Shown one piece after another: positions 16,870-26,581 of a stretch of DNA of 64,000 nt (the stretch's first letter is position 1; each line of letters starts with the position of its first letter). A program made the position numbers and the translations under genes. The stretch comes from Salicibibacter cibarius (GTDB taxonomy: Bacteria; Bacillota; Bacilli; Bacillales; Marinococcaceae), in the NCBI RefSeq assembly GCF_016495725.1, contig NZ_CP054705.1:3472001-3536000 (forward strand). The letters are read 5' to 3'. Below the pieces are notes generated by a model. The model ran no database searches. It worked only from the letters and a program-made list of their open reading frames with translations, and was not told the DNA's origin.

Positions 16870-17760
16870 TCACCCCTTTACTCTTTTGGCCCCTAACAAC
16901 ATACCTATTAATGTATCCATGCCTGATGTGTATCCAATCTTTTTCATCTCATGAACGGCAGCCAAGCATTCGAATTTTGACTCTTTTATAAGGCTTTTGC
17001 ACATATTGATGACGTGTGAATGATATTTTTTCTCTGCGGCATACCACAAATATTCATAGCCGATATTTGTCGTCCGGTTGTGCCCTTTTTCTTGCAGGTA
17101 GGATTTCAATTGTTCGAGAAATATTGCATTCGAATAGCCAAGGGCGTCCATTGCAGCGCATGTCCCGACGAGGAGGTCGTCCCCGCTAGGCGTCAATCCT
17201 TGCCCTCTTCCGATCCAAAAATTAAACATGGTGTCTGGGTCCGTATATTTATTTTCAAATGCCATTGCTTCCAATTCGTGTAGTTTTTTTAGCATTGGAT
17301 CGACCATATCGCTTGAAGAAGATTGAAGCATATCATGTAGAATGGCTTCTTTATTTATCTCAGTGAAGCCAAGCTGTCCTCTTTCTTCAAATAGACTGGA
17401 TATTAAATGATCTATATTATTGGTCACGTTTTCTCGCTCATAGCTATAAGCCGGCATTGTATGATCTGTTACTTGCACTTGGTGCATCCAAAGGCGCGCC
17501 TCTTGAAAAATAAATTGGTTCGTATTGAAGCGAACAGGTTGCCCACTGTATATTTTCTTTAGGAGGTGATTCAGCTCCCATGGTTCAATCCCGATACTAA
17601 AGGGGGCCAATCCTTCATCCACGCTACCGACATGGACGAGGCGATCCCCGAATTGCAAATTAAGGCTATTGTTAAAAACGCTGTGCACCTTCCCGTCGAC
17701 TTGCTTTTCAATCAATGAGCAGGCGTCAGCACTGGCGACAAGAGCTGATGTTTCCATCAT
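16870..17760 (-). CDS. allH: DUF2877 protein, AllH-like oxamate carbamoyltransferase component
   Basis: 296 residues, ATG overlapping the allG stop (TAATG). DUF2877 (E. coli YlbF) family with the conserved C-terminal block RGQGLTPSGDDLLVGTCAAM near residue 190 and SGMDTLIGMLLGAK at the end. YlbF (AllH) is one of three proteins needed for oxamate carbamoyltransferase activity (oxalurate + phosphate = oxamate + carbamoyl phosphate) in E. coli. Co-transcribed with allF, allG and allK here. Confidence 0.82.
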   Translation of the reverse strand: MMETSALVASADACSLIEKQVDGKVHSVFNNSLNLQFGDRLVHVGSVDEGLAPFSIGIEPWELNHLLKKIYSGQPVRFNTNQFIFQEARLWMHQVQVTDHTMPAYSYERENVTNNIDHLISSLFEERGQLGFTEINKEAILHDMLQSSSSDMVDPMLKKLHELEAMAFENKYTDPDTMFNFWIGRGQGLTPSGDDLLVGTCAAMDALGYSNAIFLEQLKSYLQEKGHNRTTNIGYEYLWYAAEKKYHSHVINMCKSLIKESKFECLAAVHEMKKIGYTSGMDTLIGMLLGAKRVKG

Positions 17761-19027
17761 TATTCGTCAGCTGAAACGCCGTATCGTTCAGCAAGCGCTT
17801 CCAATGCCTTTTCAAAGCATGCAATCGGCACTCGTACCGTCCCGGCCCCTATTTGTCCGACGCCTGCATTTTTGTGCGCCATCCCTGTATTAATCACCGG
17901 CGTAATCCCGGTTTCCACAACTTTACGAATGTCAATGCCTAGGGGCGCTCCTTTGAAATCCCAAGAAGGAATCGGGAAAATCGGATGATGATCAATGCAA
18001 ATTTCCTGCATTTCTTCCGTCGTAGCCACGGCGTCGTCAAAACCGCCCGCTCCGACGAACCGCATCACAGCCGGTGCAGCGATTACAGCCATCCCGCCCA
18101 CGCCAAATGCTTCTACAATCGCGCTGTCACCCATATCCGGGCTGGCATCTTCCGAGGAAAATCCGCTAAAGTACAGACCATCAGGTGTGTTAACCGGCGC
18201 TGTAAACCATTGATCACCCATCCCACTTACTTTGATGCCAAATTCATATCCGTTTCGGCTCAAAGCAGTTACAACACTGCCCGCTTCCACGCTTCGTGCC
18301 GCGTCCATCACTGCTTTACAAGAAGCCATCATAATATTAAGGAAAAACTGATCGGTATCGGCCAAAAATTGCGTAACTTCTTGGACTTCTTTTTCCGGCA
18401 AACCTACTTGCAGCAAGTACGGAACAATCTCTTTTAAAAATAAAGCAGAAGCAGCGATGTTTCGTTGATGAAATTCATCACCCATAGCGATCGCTTTAGC
18501 AGCAAGAACGTTTACATTTATACCGCCATCTATTTGTCGGAGCGCCCGAGACAATGTTGGGTGCAACACATCTTTCATCCATTGCAAGCGATCGATAACC
18601 TCTTTGTTGTAAGCCCCAAAACGCAACACTTTGCCAATGCCTTCATTTAAGTTACAGTAGGCATGATTTCCGTCCATTCGGTTTTCAACGACAAGGACCG
18701 GCATATTGGCAGAAGTTATCCCCCCATCGGTCCGACTGCATCAACAGCGTGACACGAAAGAAATTCGATTTCCCCTCCGGCCAACATTTTTTCAGCCTCT
18801 TCGTTATCGTCCGCCCACCCTTCAAACAAAGCAGCTCCGATACAGGATCCTTGCATTGGGTTTGTCATATCATCCCATTGAAGCGGAGGACCGGCATGTA
18901 ACAACACTTTTTTATTTAAATCAGATATAACATCTTTTGCCAGTTTAACATCGACCAAAAATGGTTGGGCTGCTTTTACTTTGTTAATCACTGCTTCATT
19001 TGCTTCAGCAATCGTCTGATAGCTCAT
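17760..19027 (-). pseudogene. allG: DUF1116 protein, AllG-like, split by a single-base frameshift
   Basis: Two abutting frames, 18716-19027 (103 residues) and 17760-18704 (314 residues), together match the full-length DUF1116/YlbE layout (about 420 residues). The first ends ...SCHAVDAVGPMGG then TAA; the second frame read backwards gives ITSAN directly before MPVLVVENR. Restoring one G in the run at 18720-18725 (six G on the coding strand, seven needed) joins them into ...GPMGGITSANMPVLVVEN. The ATG at 18704 has no good ribosome binding site. The rest of both halves is intact and undiverged, so the change is recent, a sequencing error, or a site of slippage. The role in oxamate carbamoyltransferase is inferred from E. 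coli AllG. Confidence 0.85.
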
Positions 19028-19076
19028 CTTTTAACTCCTTATTTCTAAAATTTAACGAGGAAAAGGTGCTTCAGCA

Positions 19077-20795
19077 TTATTTCAGTTTTGCCAACAATGA
19101 TGCTAGACGCTGATTCCCTCCTGCTACAGGCGCCCAATTAAATTGCACGACTTCTCCCTTTTGTTCATGGACGGTTTCAGCAAAACTTTGTAACCCAATA
19201 TTTACAATCCGCGGTTTTTCTGAAATTAATTTCTCTGCAGGTGTGGAATCAACAGTCACTGCCGTTTCTTCATCACTCGGAGACAAGCTGGATTCTAATT
19301 CTTCCATTATTGTTATCGCCAATTGTATTGCAGCGGCATTGCTGTTTCTCACAAGCACGCCGGCGTTTTCCAACTTTTTGACTTGCTCTTCATATACTTG
19401 CGGATCTTTGTGGGTCCCTGTTACAGAAGCAATAAAAATAATGGCTTTTCCTTGCTCTTGAGCTTTGATCTTTTCTTCTTCGATTACATCTGCGAATACA
19501 CCAGCCATATCTACATGTCCACCGTATCCGATAACATTATCCAGCAAAATGATAGCTGTCTCGGGCTCACTTGCAGCTTTTTTTACTTTTTCAATTCTCA
19601 TCGTCGGGTCGATCATCGGATGGGGGCGATTTTTCGTGAACGTATCATCACCCAAATCCACAATTTCACTGCCATTGTCTTGGAACATGATGCCATTTGC
19701 ATGATTGCCGTCATCTTCCAACCGGGATTCATCACGCAAGATCATCGCTGCTTCCAAAGCCAACGTTCCACCACAGAAATACCCTTTTAACTGACGTTGG
19801 CCTGGCTCGGCTTTCACTCGCCCGATTTCCGATTGAACATCCTCGTTTAAAGATTGATTCGCCAGTTCCACTGCTTTTAAAGCTGCCTGCTCTAGCGTCC
19901 ATGTGTAATGTACATTGTCATGGTCTTCCGCCGGTTTTTCTCCCATGAAAAGAGCAACAACTGGTTTAGCAAGTGTTGTAAACATTTTAACGACTTTATC
20001 TCGCACTTCGGGGGCGGGTGGTTTTGAAACATAGACGAGCACTTCAGTATGTGGATCTTGTGCAAGCAAATTCAAACCGTCAATGGTTGTAATTGCTCCA
20101 ACTTCAGAAGACAAGTCCCTTCCTCCGGTCCCGATCGCGTGTGTCAGCCCTCCACCGGTACGGGAGATAATACTGGTAATCTCCTGAATCCCTGTGCCTG
20201 ATGCCCCGACAACGCCGATATTTCCCGGATTGACCACATTTGCGAATGCAATCGGAATATCACTGAAAATTCCCGTTCCGCAATCGGGACCCATTACGAT
20301 AAGTCCACGCTCGTGCGCTTTTTGTTTTAATCGAACTTCATCATCGATTCCTACATTATCGCTAAATATAAAAACATTTAATCCTTCATCGAGCGCTTTA
20401 TCTGCTTCTTCGGCCACATATTCTCCTGCAATGGATAGCACTGCTAAATTGGCATTCGGCAGTTTCTTTATTGATGTATCCCAGCTGCGTGCATGCGGTA
20501 TCATGATCTTGCTCGATTGTGCTCGCTGATTTTTCAAGTAGTCATCAATTTCAGTAATGATGACGCTCTTAACTTTTTTATTGTCAATATCCATTACAAT
20601 ACATAGGTCATTCGGATCTGCGGTACCAAGTTCTTCTGTATATAATCCAGCACCTTTGAAAATATCTTTGTTTGCCGGCGTCCCCATCATCACGGATATT
20701 TGATTCACATCGGATCTGGTGTTTAATTGCTCCGACAACAGCATTAAGTTCACCGAATCCTGATATAAATTTTTCTTAATGACTGTATAAAGCAT
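19077..20795 (-). CDS. allF: FdrA-family acyl-CoA synthetase-like protein, AllF oxamate carbamoyltransferase component
   Basis: 572 residues from ATG 20795 (GGAGAG six bases upstream; the frame is open five codons further). FdrA/succinyl-CoA ligase-like: a CoA-binding Rossmann segment VMGPDCGTGIFSDIPIAFAN near 165 and GNIGVVGASGTGIQEITSII near 190, then GGGLTHAIGTGGRDLSSEVG, and a C-terminal ligase-like domain with LKGYFCGGTLALEAAMIL. FdrA is AllF, required with AllG and AllH to split oxalurate. It heads the allFGHK run and follows the guanine deaminase by 44 bp. Confidence 0.88.
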   Translation of the reverse strand: MLYTVIKKNLYQDSVNLMLLSEQLNTRSDVNQISVMMGTPANKDIFKGAGLYTEELGTADPNDLCIVMDIDNKKVKSVIITEIDDYLKNQRAQSSKIMIPHARSWDTSIKKLPNANLAVLSIAGEYVAEEADKALDEGLNVFIFSDNVGIDDEVRLKQKAHERGLIVMGPDCGTGIFSDIPIAFANVVNPGNIGVVGASGTGIQEITSIISRTGGGLTHAIGTGGRDLSSEVGAITTIDGLNLLAQDPHTEVLVYVSKPPAPEVRDKVVKMFTTLAKPVVALFMGEKPAEDHDNVHYTWTLEQAALKAVELANQSLNEDVQSEIGRVKAEPGQRQLKGYFCGGTLALEAAMILRDESRLEDDGNHANGIMFQDNGSEIVDLGDDTFTKNRPHPMIDPTMRIEKVKKAASEPETAIILLDNVIGYGGHVDMAGVFADVIEEEKIKAQEQGKAIIFIASVTGTHKDPQVYEEQVKKLENAGVLVRNSNAAAIQLAITIMEELESSLSPSDEETAVTVDSTPAEKLISEKPRIVNIGLQSFAETVHEQKGEVVQFNWAPVAGGNQRLASLLAKLK

Positions 20796-20838
20796 TGTTT
20801 TCTCTCCCATGATCTTCGATTAATCTTTATGTTTGTTA

Positions 20839-21303
20839 TCAAAGTCCGGCTTTTTTCCAAACTTCAAAGGGATATTGTTTCACATGTCTTGGTTTCACCG
20901 TTTTAAAAGAAATATCCCTATTTTCGTTTCGTTTAGCTACTTGCTCATAAATATACGGCGAAGCCAAGTCGTATGCAGCAGCTTCTTCGAGGGAATAGGC
21001 GACATAAACATTCTTAATATCCGCTAAATAAATGGCTCCCAGACACATTGGACAGGGCTCTCCGCTGGCATACAGGTCACACCCGGCCAAACTTTCGCTC
21101 TGAAGCTTCTTTGCCGCTTCCCTTATCGCAAGGAGTTCTGCGTGAGCCGTTGGATCGTTTCCACTTCTAGCCTCATTGGCTTCCTCACTAATGATTTCCC
21201 CATTTTTTACGATGACTGCCCCAAATGGTGTATTGCCATGCTCGACTGTATCGCATGCTAAACGTATGACTACTTCCATAAATTTTTCTTGCAAACATTT
21301 CAA
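20839..21303 (-). CDS. guaD: guanine deaminase-like nucleoside deaminase (CDA fold)
   Basis: 154 residues. Cytidine/deoxycytidylate deaminase fold with TAHAELLAIREAAKK (zinc ligand His and catalytic Glu in HAE) and EPCPMCLGAIYLA (PCxxC zinc ligands). It resembles B. subtilis GuaD, and the C-terminus (YPFEVWKKAGL) fits that group. Converts guanine to xanthine, entering the xanthine dehydrogenase route. Start choice is uncertain: the TTG at 21303 abuts GGGAGG, while the in-frame TTG at 21294 or ATG at 21279 have better or no worse spacing. A tRNA adenosine deaminase assignment is less likely given the purine operon. Confidence 0.78.
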   Translation of the reverse strand: MKCLQEKFMEVVIRLACDTVEHGNTPFGAVIVKNGEIISEEANEARSGNDPTAHAELLAIREAAKKLQSESLAGCDLYASGEPCPMCLGAIYLADIKNVYVAYSLEEAAAYDLASPYIYEQVAKRNENRDISFKTVKPRHVKQYPFEVWKKAGL

Positions 21304-21445
21304 CCTCCCTATTTGCCGCCTATATATAATGTAAGTGTTTTCTCTCTATATTTCATTGTTCATATAAACTAAAAAATCATTGATTTTTTATTCAACTTTA
21401 ACGTTAGAAACCTTGGCTTTTCGGCAGGCTTGTGAAAGCATTGCA

Positions 21446-21478
21446 AAAAAGCTCCCTTGTCATTAGGGAGCTTTTTCT
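21446..21478 (-). terminator. intrinsic terminator downstream of allE
   Basis: AAAAAGCTCCCT (from 21448) pairs with AGGGAGCTTTTT (to about 21476) over a six-base loop, giving T-runs on both strands. It lies 37 bases beyond the allE stop and before the guanine deaminase gene. Confidence 0.8.
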
Positions 21479-21514
21479 TACCTTCATTTCACGTATCATT
21501 AAAAGCAACGTTTT

Positions 21515-22279
21515 TTATAGTTTTGCATCTCGATTGCAATCTTTGGAATACACATAGGAAAACGGTTCTCTGCCTACACCATAGCATGCTTGCAGGACGT
21601 AGGGGCCGAACCAAATGTAATCATCCTTTTTGACAGGAATCCATTCATTGTCTAAATTATACATCCCCTCACCCGATAATAAGAAAGCACCATGCTCCTG
21701 TACATGTGTTTCAATAAACGGGTGGCTTCCTGCCGGATCAAACGTTAAAATATGAAAATTCATATCAAAAACGACATCTGTAGGCAATAGATCTTTCAAG
21801 CGGACATTTTCCATATCTTGATAGATCTCACCTTTGATTTCATTCGCGTGCCCGGAGACTACCCACGGCTCGCCATAACCGTCAAGCGGTTCATATTTTT
21901 GCTTGTAAAGCGCCAAACGCGCATCCTCGCTTTGCATATTCTCTAAATACATCTTTTTACCCGGCGGGCAATACAAATAGCCGCTTTCAGTTAGCGTAAA
22001 AGCCTCGTCGTCCGTATGGGCTTTTATTTTCCCCTCTATCACATAAACAAATGTCTCGACGCCTTCTTCTCCGAATCCCCGCGTATTTTTTCCGCCTTCA
22101 TGCATGGTGACTTTATAGTCAACGAAACTCGCGCCCAGCTTCGGAGAAGCTAAAATCGAAATCTCGCAGTTTTCAAATCCCGGGATTACATTGTCTACCA
22201 GCCCTTGCGGCGGAATAAGTGCGAATTTTCCCGGTCTTATTATCGCTCGGCTAGATAGTAAATCTGATGGATAACTCAT
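21515..22279 (-). CDS. allE: (S)-ureidoglycine aminohydrolase
   Basis: 254 residues from ATG 22279. Bicupin protein of the YlbA/AllE family: first cupin with VEGKIKAHTDDEAFTLTESG, second with ILTFDPAGSHPFIETHVQEH (metal ligands His, Glu, His) and GAFLLSGEGMYNLD. Converts ureidoglycine to ureidoglycolate and ammonia, manganese-dependent in the family. Its product normally goes to AllD or ureidoglycolate lyase, neither of which is in this window. It is separated from allC by a repeat element and has its own terminator. Confidence 0.9.
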   Translation of the reverse strand: MSYPSDLLSSRAIIRPGKFALIPPQGLVDNVIPGFENCEISILASPKLGASFVDYKVTMHEGGKNTRGFGEEGVETFVYVIEGKIKAHTDDEAFTLTESGYLYCPPGKKMYLENMQSEDARLALYKQKYEPLDGYGEPWVVSGHANEIKGEIYQDMENVRLKDLLPTDVVFDMNFHILTFDPAGSHPFIETHVQEHGAFLLSGEGMYNLDNEWIPVKKDDYIWFGPYVLQACYGVGREPFSYVYSKDCNRDAKL

Positions 22280-22323
22280 GGTTAACCCCACTTTCCTTGT
22301 TTATTTCGATACGGCTTTTTTGG

Positions 22324-22407
22324 TTAGGTATGAAAGTATAAATCAACTTTCTTACCTACATAAGTGCAACTAAGGCTTTCGCCATAAAAGCTTGGCGAAA
22401 AGCCGAG
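22324..22407 (-). repeat. dispersed double-hairpin repeat, copy 1
   Basis: About 84 bp between allC and allE, read on the minus strand: GGCTTTTCGCC-N10-GGCGAAAGCC followed by GGTAAGAAAGT-N8-ACTTTCATACC. The same unit occurs at 48053-48138 and 60371-60453 on the plus strand. It is non-coding and ends at the allC stop region. Confidence 0.8.
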
Positions 22408-22411
22408 TTTT

Positions 22412-23665
22412 CTAATTTAACGACAATTCTTTTGTATACCCCAGATCATAAATGGCGCCTGTCAATGCTTTTATGCCTTCGACCAAATCTTTCGGCTTCG
22501 TATATTCTTGCGGGTTATGACTGATGCCGTCCCGACTGGGGACAAAGAGCATAGCCGTTGGTATGTTTTGTGCAAAAACTTGCGCATCATGGCCCGCGCC
22601 GCTATGCATAAGCTTGTACAATAATTGCTGATTGTCGCATTGCTGTTTAATAATATCGACTACTGCCGGATCCATCGGCACCGGAGGTTCATCCATCCAC
22701 ATGTCAATATCGATCTCTACGCCGATATGGCTTGCCGTTGTTCGTAAGTTTGCCGTCATTTCATCCGTGAAATCTTGGAGTTCTTTTTCATTGATATGCC
22801 TTGCATCAATCGAGAAAATAACTTTTCCCGACACAACGTTGACGGTGCCCGGTTGGGCTTGTATCTCCCCAACCGTTGCTACAAGTGGGTCGCCATAAGA
22901 CAACGCGAGATCATTTACGCCATAGATCATACGGGCCGCTGCGTTCATCGCATCCCTTCGATATCCCATTGGGGTTGTTCCGGCGTGATTGGCTTGACCG
23001 GTAACCTCAACGATGAATCGGCGTTGCCCAACGATATGCTGGACGATACCGATCGGAATTTCTTCGGTTTCCAAGACATTGCCTTGTTCAATGTGCAGTT
23101 CAATAAATGCTTTTAGATCATCACGCACGTTTTCCCGGTTTTTTTTATATCCGAAGCCCGCTTTATTCATCGCTTCTTCAAATGATTCACCATTGGCGTC
23201 TTTTATTCCTTTTATATCCTCTTGCTTGGCCTGACCGGCGATATATTTGGAACCCCACATACTATAAGGGAAACGGCTACCTTCTTCTTCTGCCATGGAA
23301 ACTACTTCGATGTTGCGAACCGGTTGTCCATATGTCTGTTGTAAATGTTTTAAAGCGAAAAAGCCAGCAATAACACCTAGCTGCCCGTCATAATAACCGC
23401 CATTTTTCACGGTGTCGATATGAGAGCCGGTTAAAATCGTCTCGTTCGTATACTCGGTCCCATTGAGTCGGGCAAATAAATTTCCAACTTCATCAAATTC
23501 GGTATGGAACCCTTCATCTTCGAACAATTTCTTTAATGCAAGTTGCGCTTCCAACCATGTTTCACTGTATACAAGTCTTGTAACCCCGCCATTCTCGCTG
23601 TCTTTTCCAAACTGGGCGAGCCAATTAATTTTTTCCACGATGTCTTGTGCCCATTGAACATCCAT
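22412..23665 (-). CDS. allC: allantoate amidohydrolase (allantoate deiminase)
   Basis: 417 residues, M20 peptidase/hydantoinase-carbamoylase family: TGSHIDTVKNGGYYDGQLGV (His and Asp metal ligands around residues 81-95), AEEEGSRFPYSMWGS near 127, ELHIEQGNVLE, and a C-terminal MHSGAGHDAQ with SRDGISHNP. Hydrolyses allantoate to ureidoglycine, CO2 and ammonia (B. subtilis PucF, E. coli AllC). N-carbamoyl-amino-acid hydrolase is a paralogous alternative, but allB, pucG and allE surround it. Confidence 0.9.
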   Translation of the reverse strand: MDVQWAQDIVEKINWLAQFGKDSENGGVTRLVYSETWLEAQLALKKLFEDEGFHTEFDEVGNLFARLNGTEYTNETILTGSHIDTVKNGGYYDGQLGVIAGFFALKHLQQTYGQPVRNIEVVSMAEEEGSRFPYSMWGSKYIAGQAKQEDIKGIKDANGESFEEAMNKAGFGYKKNRENVRDDLKAFIELHIEQGNVLETEEIPIGIVQHIVGQRRFIVEVTGQANHAGTTPMGYRRDAMNAAARMIYGVNDLALSYGDPLVATVGEIQAQPGTVNVVSGKVIFSIDARHINEKELQDFTDEMTANLRTTASHIGVEIDIDMWMDEPPVPMDPAVVDIIKQQCDNQQLLYKLMHSGAGHDAQVFAQNIPTAMLFVPSRDGISHNPQEYTKPKDLVEGIKALTGAIYDLGYTKELSLN

Positions 23666-23698
23666 CCTTTACAGCTCCTTCTACATTAAGCTTCATTT

Positions 23699-24529
23699 TT
23701 AACGAGAGGGTTGCCCGGACAGCTCACAAATGATTGATAGATCGTCACTCGTCTTCTGCACGAGCCGCCTTTGACTGTGCAAACTCGCGTAAGGCGGGGT
23801 GGCGATCAAATAGCCTGTGTACGGAATCATTGCTAACGCTTTCATCATCTCCGGCCAATTGATCGTTCCATCGAATGTATTTACGAAATCCTTGATCGAT
23901 GGTTTATAATCTTTCACATGCATTACCACGATCCGATCGCCCAAAAGAGAAATGAAATGTTCCGGATGTCCCATAACCATGGCATTTCCGTTGTCAAAAT
24001 ATGCCTGGACGGACGGATGATTAATGTCTTTCAGAAAATGGGTAAATTCCAATGGGCTCGGTAAAAATTTATTGCAAACATTCTCGATGGCGATCGTTAT
24101 CCCGGAAGAAGCCGCTTCCTCCCCCAAACGATATAAGGAATCTTTCGCCCGCTCATAAGCATCTTCATACGGTTCATCAGGGGTGACAACACCCGGTACG
24201 ACTTGAATGATCGGCACTTCCATCTCTACCGCCAATTGTATCATCCGAGACGCAATGTCTTCCCCTTGCTTGCGTACCGCACGGTCACCGGAAGCAAGCG
24301 AATAAACGTTAAACAAGCCGGTCGATAATGTCGGTATATCAATCCCATGAGCGTTCGCTCGCCGCACGATATTTCTTGCCTCAGACGGCGTCGTCCGGAG
24401 CGTTAAGTCGCCTTGATCTTCCCTTACATTTAGTTCCACTCCTGAAAACCCGGCTTCCCCAGCCTCTTTCAGAAACGTTTCCGTGCTCCATTCCGGAATG
24501 AAAACAGCATCACTAAGCCCCTTCTTCAT
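23699..24529 (-). CDS. xylose isomerase-like TIM-barrel protein (sugar phosphate isomerase/epimerase family)
   Basis: 276 residues, ATG after AAGGGGGG. AP_endonuc_2 fold: GFSGVELNVREDQGDL at strand 2, TIAIENVCNKFLPSP (metal-ligand Glu), YFDNGNAMVMGHPE, MHVKDYKPS and a final CEL segment. Close to hydroxypyruvate isomerases and L-ribulose-5-phosphate 3-epimerases. Lies between pucG and allC in the same operon, so a role in handling a C2/C3 product such as glyoxylate-derived hydroxypyruvate or tartronate semialdehyde is possible, though not shown by sequence. Confidence 0.7.
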   Translation of the reverse strand: MKKGLSDAVFIPEWSTETFLKEAGEAGFSGVELNVREDQGDLTLRTTPSEARNIVRRANAHGIDIPTLSTGLFNVYSLASGDRAVRKQGEDIASRMIQLAVEMEVPIIQVVPGVVTPDEPYEDAYERAKDSLYRLGEEAASSGITIAIENVCNKFLPSPLEFTHFLKDINHPSVQAYFDNGNAMVMGHPEHFISLLGDRIVVMHVKDYKPSIKDFVNTFDGTINWPEMMKALAMIPYTGYLIATPPYASLHSQRRLVQKTSDDLSIICELSGQPSR

Positions 24530-24569
24530 TATATCCCCCCTTAATAATTACTGATAAATATGATAATCT

Positions 24570-25808
24570 TTATGATTTAACAGCTGCTTTTTCCTCGGCT
24601 GCATAGGTTCCCAAAGCGGCTTGTACAGCCTCGCCGCGGTTTACCGTCACACCATGTTGAATCATAACCGCCTCAAACGCCCCGAGCGTGTGGAGGATAT
24701 TAGTTTTTCGGCAACTGTTCCCCATATTTCCGATTCTCATTACTCTCCCCTTAAAAGGTCCGAAGGAGCCGGCAATTTCAATCCCGAATTCGTTCAACAA
24801 CGTAGAACGAACATTTGCCTCGTCCACGTCTTCAGGCGCATTGATCAAGGTCACGACCGGCATTTTATGTTCGCCGTTCCCTCGTAACTCGACACCCATG
24901 GCTTCAAGACCGGCGACCAGTGCTTTGCCATGTAGGTGATGACGCTTAATGCGCGCTTCAAGGCCTTCTTCCTGAATGATACGCAAGCCTTCACGCAAAC
25001 CGTACAGCATTGAGGTTGCTAACGTATGGTGATTTAGTCTGTTCCCTGACGTCCAATAATCCTGAATTTGACTCAAATCCAAATAATTGCTTTGGATTTG
25101 ACGGCTATTTTCCGAATCAGGAGACAATCCGCGCTCAATTTTCTTGCGTTCCAGTAAAATATTTTCAACCCGTTCATTGTAAGTGATCGGCGCCATCCCA
25201 GATGGCACGGCAAGACATTTTTGCGTCCCGGTAATCGCGGCATCAATGTTCCATTCATCTGTTTTAAATTCAACCCCGCCTATGGTCGCGACACCATCAA
25301 CAACAAACAGACTGCCGTTTTCCCGACAAAAGGCACCGATTTCTTTTAACGGTTGCATCTGCCCGGTAGATGTTTCACCATGGACTATTGCAACAATTTT
25401 CGGATTGATCGCTTTTATTTTTGCTTTGACTTCCTCGGGAGCGAACACTTCGCCCCACGCTTTTTCCATCGTGTGCACTTCGGCATCGCAACGACTCGCA
25501 ATTTCAGCAATCAGATAGCCGAACCGTCCGTAAATCGGCACGAGCACTTTATCTCCGGGCTCAATGATGCTGCACAGGACCGCTTCAATGCCGGATCTGG
25601 ATGTCCCGTTGATCGGGAATGCCCGCCGATTTTCCGTTTGAAATAAGTAACGGAGCAGATCAACCGTTTCATCCATAATATTTAAGAATTCCGGATCAAA
25701 TTGCCCGATCACCGGCGTTGATAAAGCTCGAAGGACACGCGGATCGGCTTCTACCGGCCCCGGCGTCATAATCGTGCGTAATGGTGTTGTCAAATCAGTA
25801 TAAGTCAC
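24570..25808 (-). CDS. pucG: (S)-ureidoglycine-glyoxylate transaminase
   Basis: 412 residues, GTG start after GGGAG. Class V aminotransferase: TPGPVEADPRVLRALSTP at the N-terminus, INGTSRSGIEAVL near 64, HGETSTGQMQPL near 145, the GVATIGGVEF segment, and the PLP-lysine in TGTQKCLAVPSG (about residue 196). Resembles B. subtilis PucG, which transaminates ureidoglycine with glyoxylate to oxalurate and glycine. Serine-glyoxylate transaminase is the alternative, but the neighbours are allantoin genes. Its oxalurate product is the substrate of the allFGH system 5 kb downstream. Confidence 0.88.
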   Translation of the reverse strand: MTYTDLTTPLRTIMTPGPVEADPRVLRALSTPVIGQFDPEFLNIMDETVDLLRYLFQTENRRAFPINGTSRSGIEAVLCSIIEPGDKVLVPIYGRFGYLIAEIASRCDAEVHTMEKAWGEVFAPEEVKAKIKAINPKIVAIVHGETSTGQMQPLKEIGAFCRENGSLFVVDGVATIGGVEFKTDEWNIDAAITGTQKCLAVPSGMAPITYNERVENILLERKKIERGLSPDSENSRQIQSNYLDLSQIQDYWTSGNRLNHHTLATSMLYGLREGLRIIQEEGLEARIKRHHLHGKALVAGLEAMGVELRGNGEHKMPVVTLINAPEDVDEANVRSTLLNEFGIEIAGSFGPFKGRVMRIGNMGNSCRKTNILHTLGAFEAVMIQHGVTVNRGEAVQAALGTYAAEEKAAVKS

Positions 25809-25971
25809 GATAAAATCTCCCTTCTTCTGTAAATAAGCTCATTCCAAGAAAAACGATTCGCTTCTTGTTTATAATATAAAGATTTTTTCGTCTAAGGTCA
25901 TTGTTAAAAGAAGCTGAAAAATGTTTCGTTTATTGTTTATTTTATATAATTGCACATAAAAATGTTCGATC

Positions 25972-25998
25972 AAAAAAAGATCCGCATCCAACGGATCT
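25972..25998 (-). terminator. intrinsic terminator downstream of tpx
   Basis: Read on the minus strand: AGATCCG, a seven-base loop, CGGATCT, then a T-run (A-run at 25972-25978 on the plus strand). Separates allB-tpx from pucG. Confidence 0.8.
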
Positions 25999-26018
25999 TC
26001 GATTAAACGTTCACTTTA

Positions 26019-26537
26019 TCAAAGCTCGGCTTTCACAGCTTCCAGCGCCGCGTTGTAATCAGGATAATGTGTCATTTCCGGGACATATTCTACGTATGTA
26101 ACAATATCGTCAGCGTTGACAACAAACACAGCCCTGCATTCTAAACGCTTTTCTTTGATATATGTGCCATACGCTTTTCCAAATGACATTTCACGATGAT
26201 CGGACAGCGTCAATACACGGTCAATGTCTTGCGCCCCGCACCACCTTTTTTGAGCAAACGGCAAATCCGCACTGATCGTAAGCACCTCGACGTTACTGCC
26301 AAATGCCGAGGCTTCCTCGTTGAAGCGCCGAGTTTCCTGATCACACGTCGGGGTATCCAATGAGGGTACCGTTGCTATTAGGCGGATCTTTCCCTTTGTG
26401 TCTGAAAGTGTATGTTCCGATTGATCTGTCATCAGAACGGTAAAATCAGGTGCTTCATCCTCGGGTCGGATTTCAGGTCCAATGAGCGTCACCGGGTTCC
26501 CTTTCATCGTTACGGCATTTTCACGTTCTTGTAGCAT
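26019..26537 (-). CDS. tpx: thiol peroxidase
   Basis: 172 residues from ATG 26537 (GGGAGG seven bases upstream; the longer frame lacks a site). Atypical 2-Cys peroxiredoxin: peroxidatic Cys65 in PSLDTPTCDQ and resolving Cys100 in DLPFAQKRWC, with the family's conserved SADLPFA spacing. Reduces hydrogen peroxide and lipid peroxides with thioredoxin. It follows allB by 44 bp in the same direction and is enclosed in the purine operon, which makes sense because the uricase encoded nearby releases hydrogen peroxide. Confidence 0.92.
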   Translation of the reverse strand: MLQERENAVTMKGNPVTLIGPEIRPEDEAPDFTVLMTDQSEHTLSDTKGKIRLIATVPSLDTPTCDQETRRFNEEASAFGSNVEVLTISADLPFAQKRWCGAQDIDRVLTLSDHREMSFGKAYGTYIKEKRLECRAVFVVNADDIVTYVEYVPEMTHYPDYNAALEAVKAEL

Positions 26538-26581
26538 AATTACGCCTCCCTTTTTTATGGTTTCCCCCGTCTTGGCATCTG

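Noticed and set aside
18465-20529. Long plus-strand open frames inside the all operon
   Set aside because: They are antisense to recognisable allG and allF sequence, lack ribosome binding sites and have low-complexity translations.
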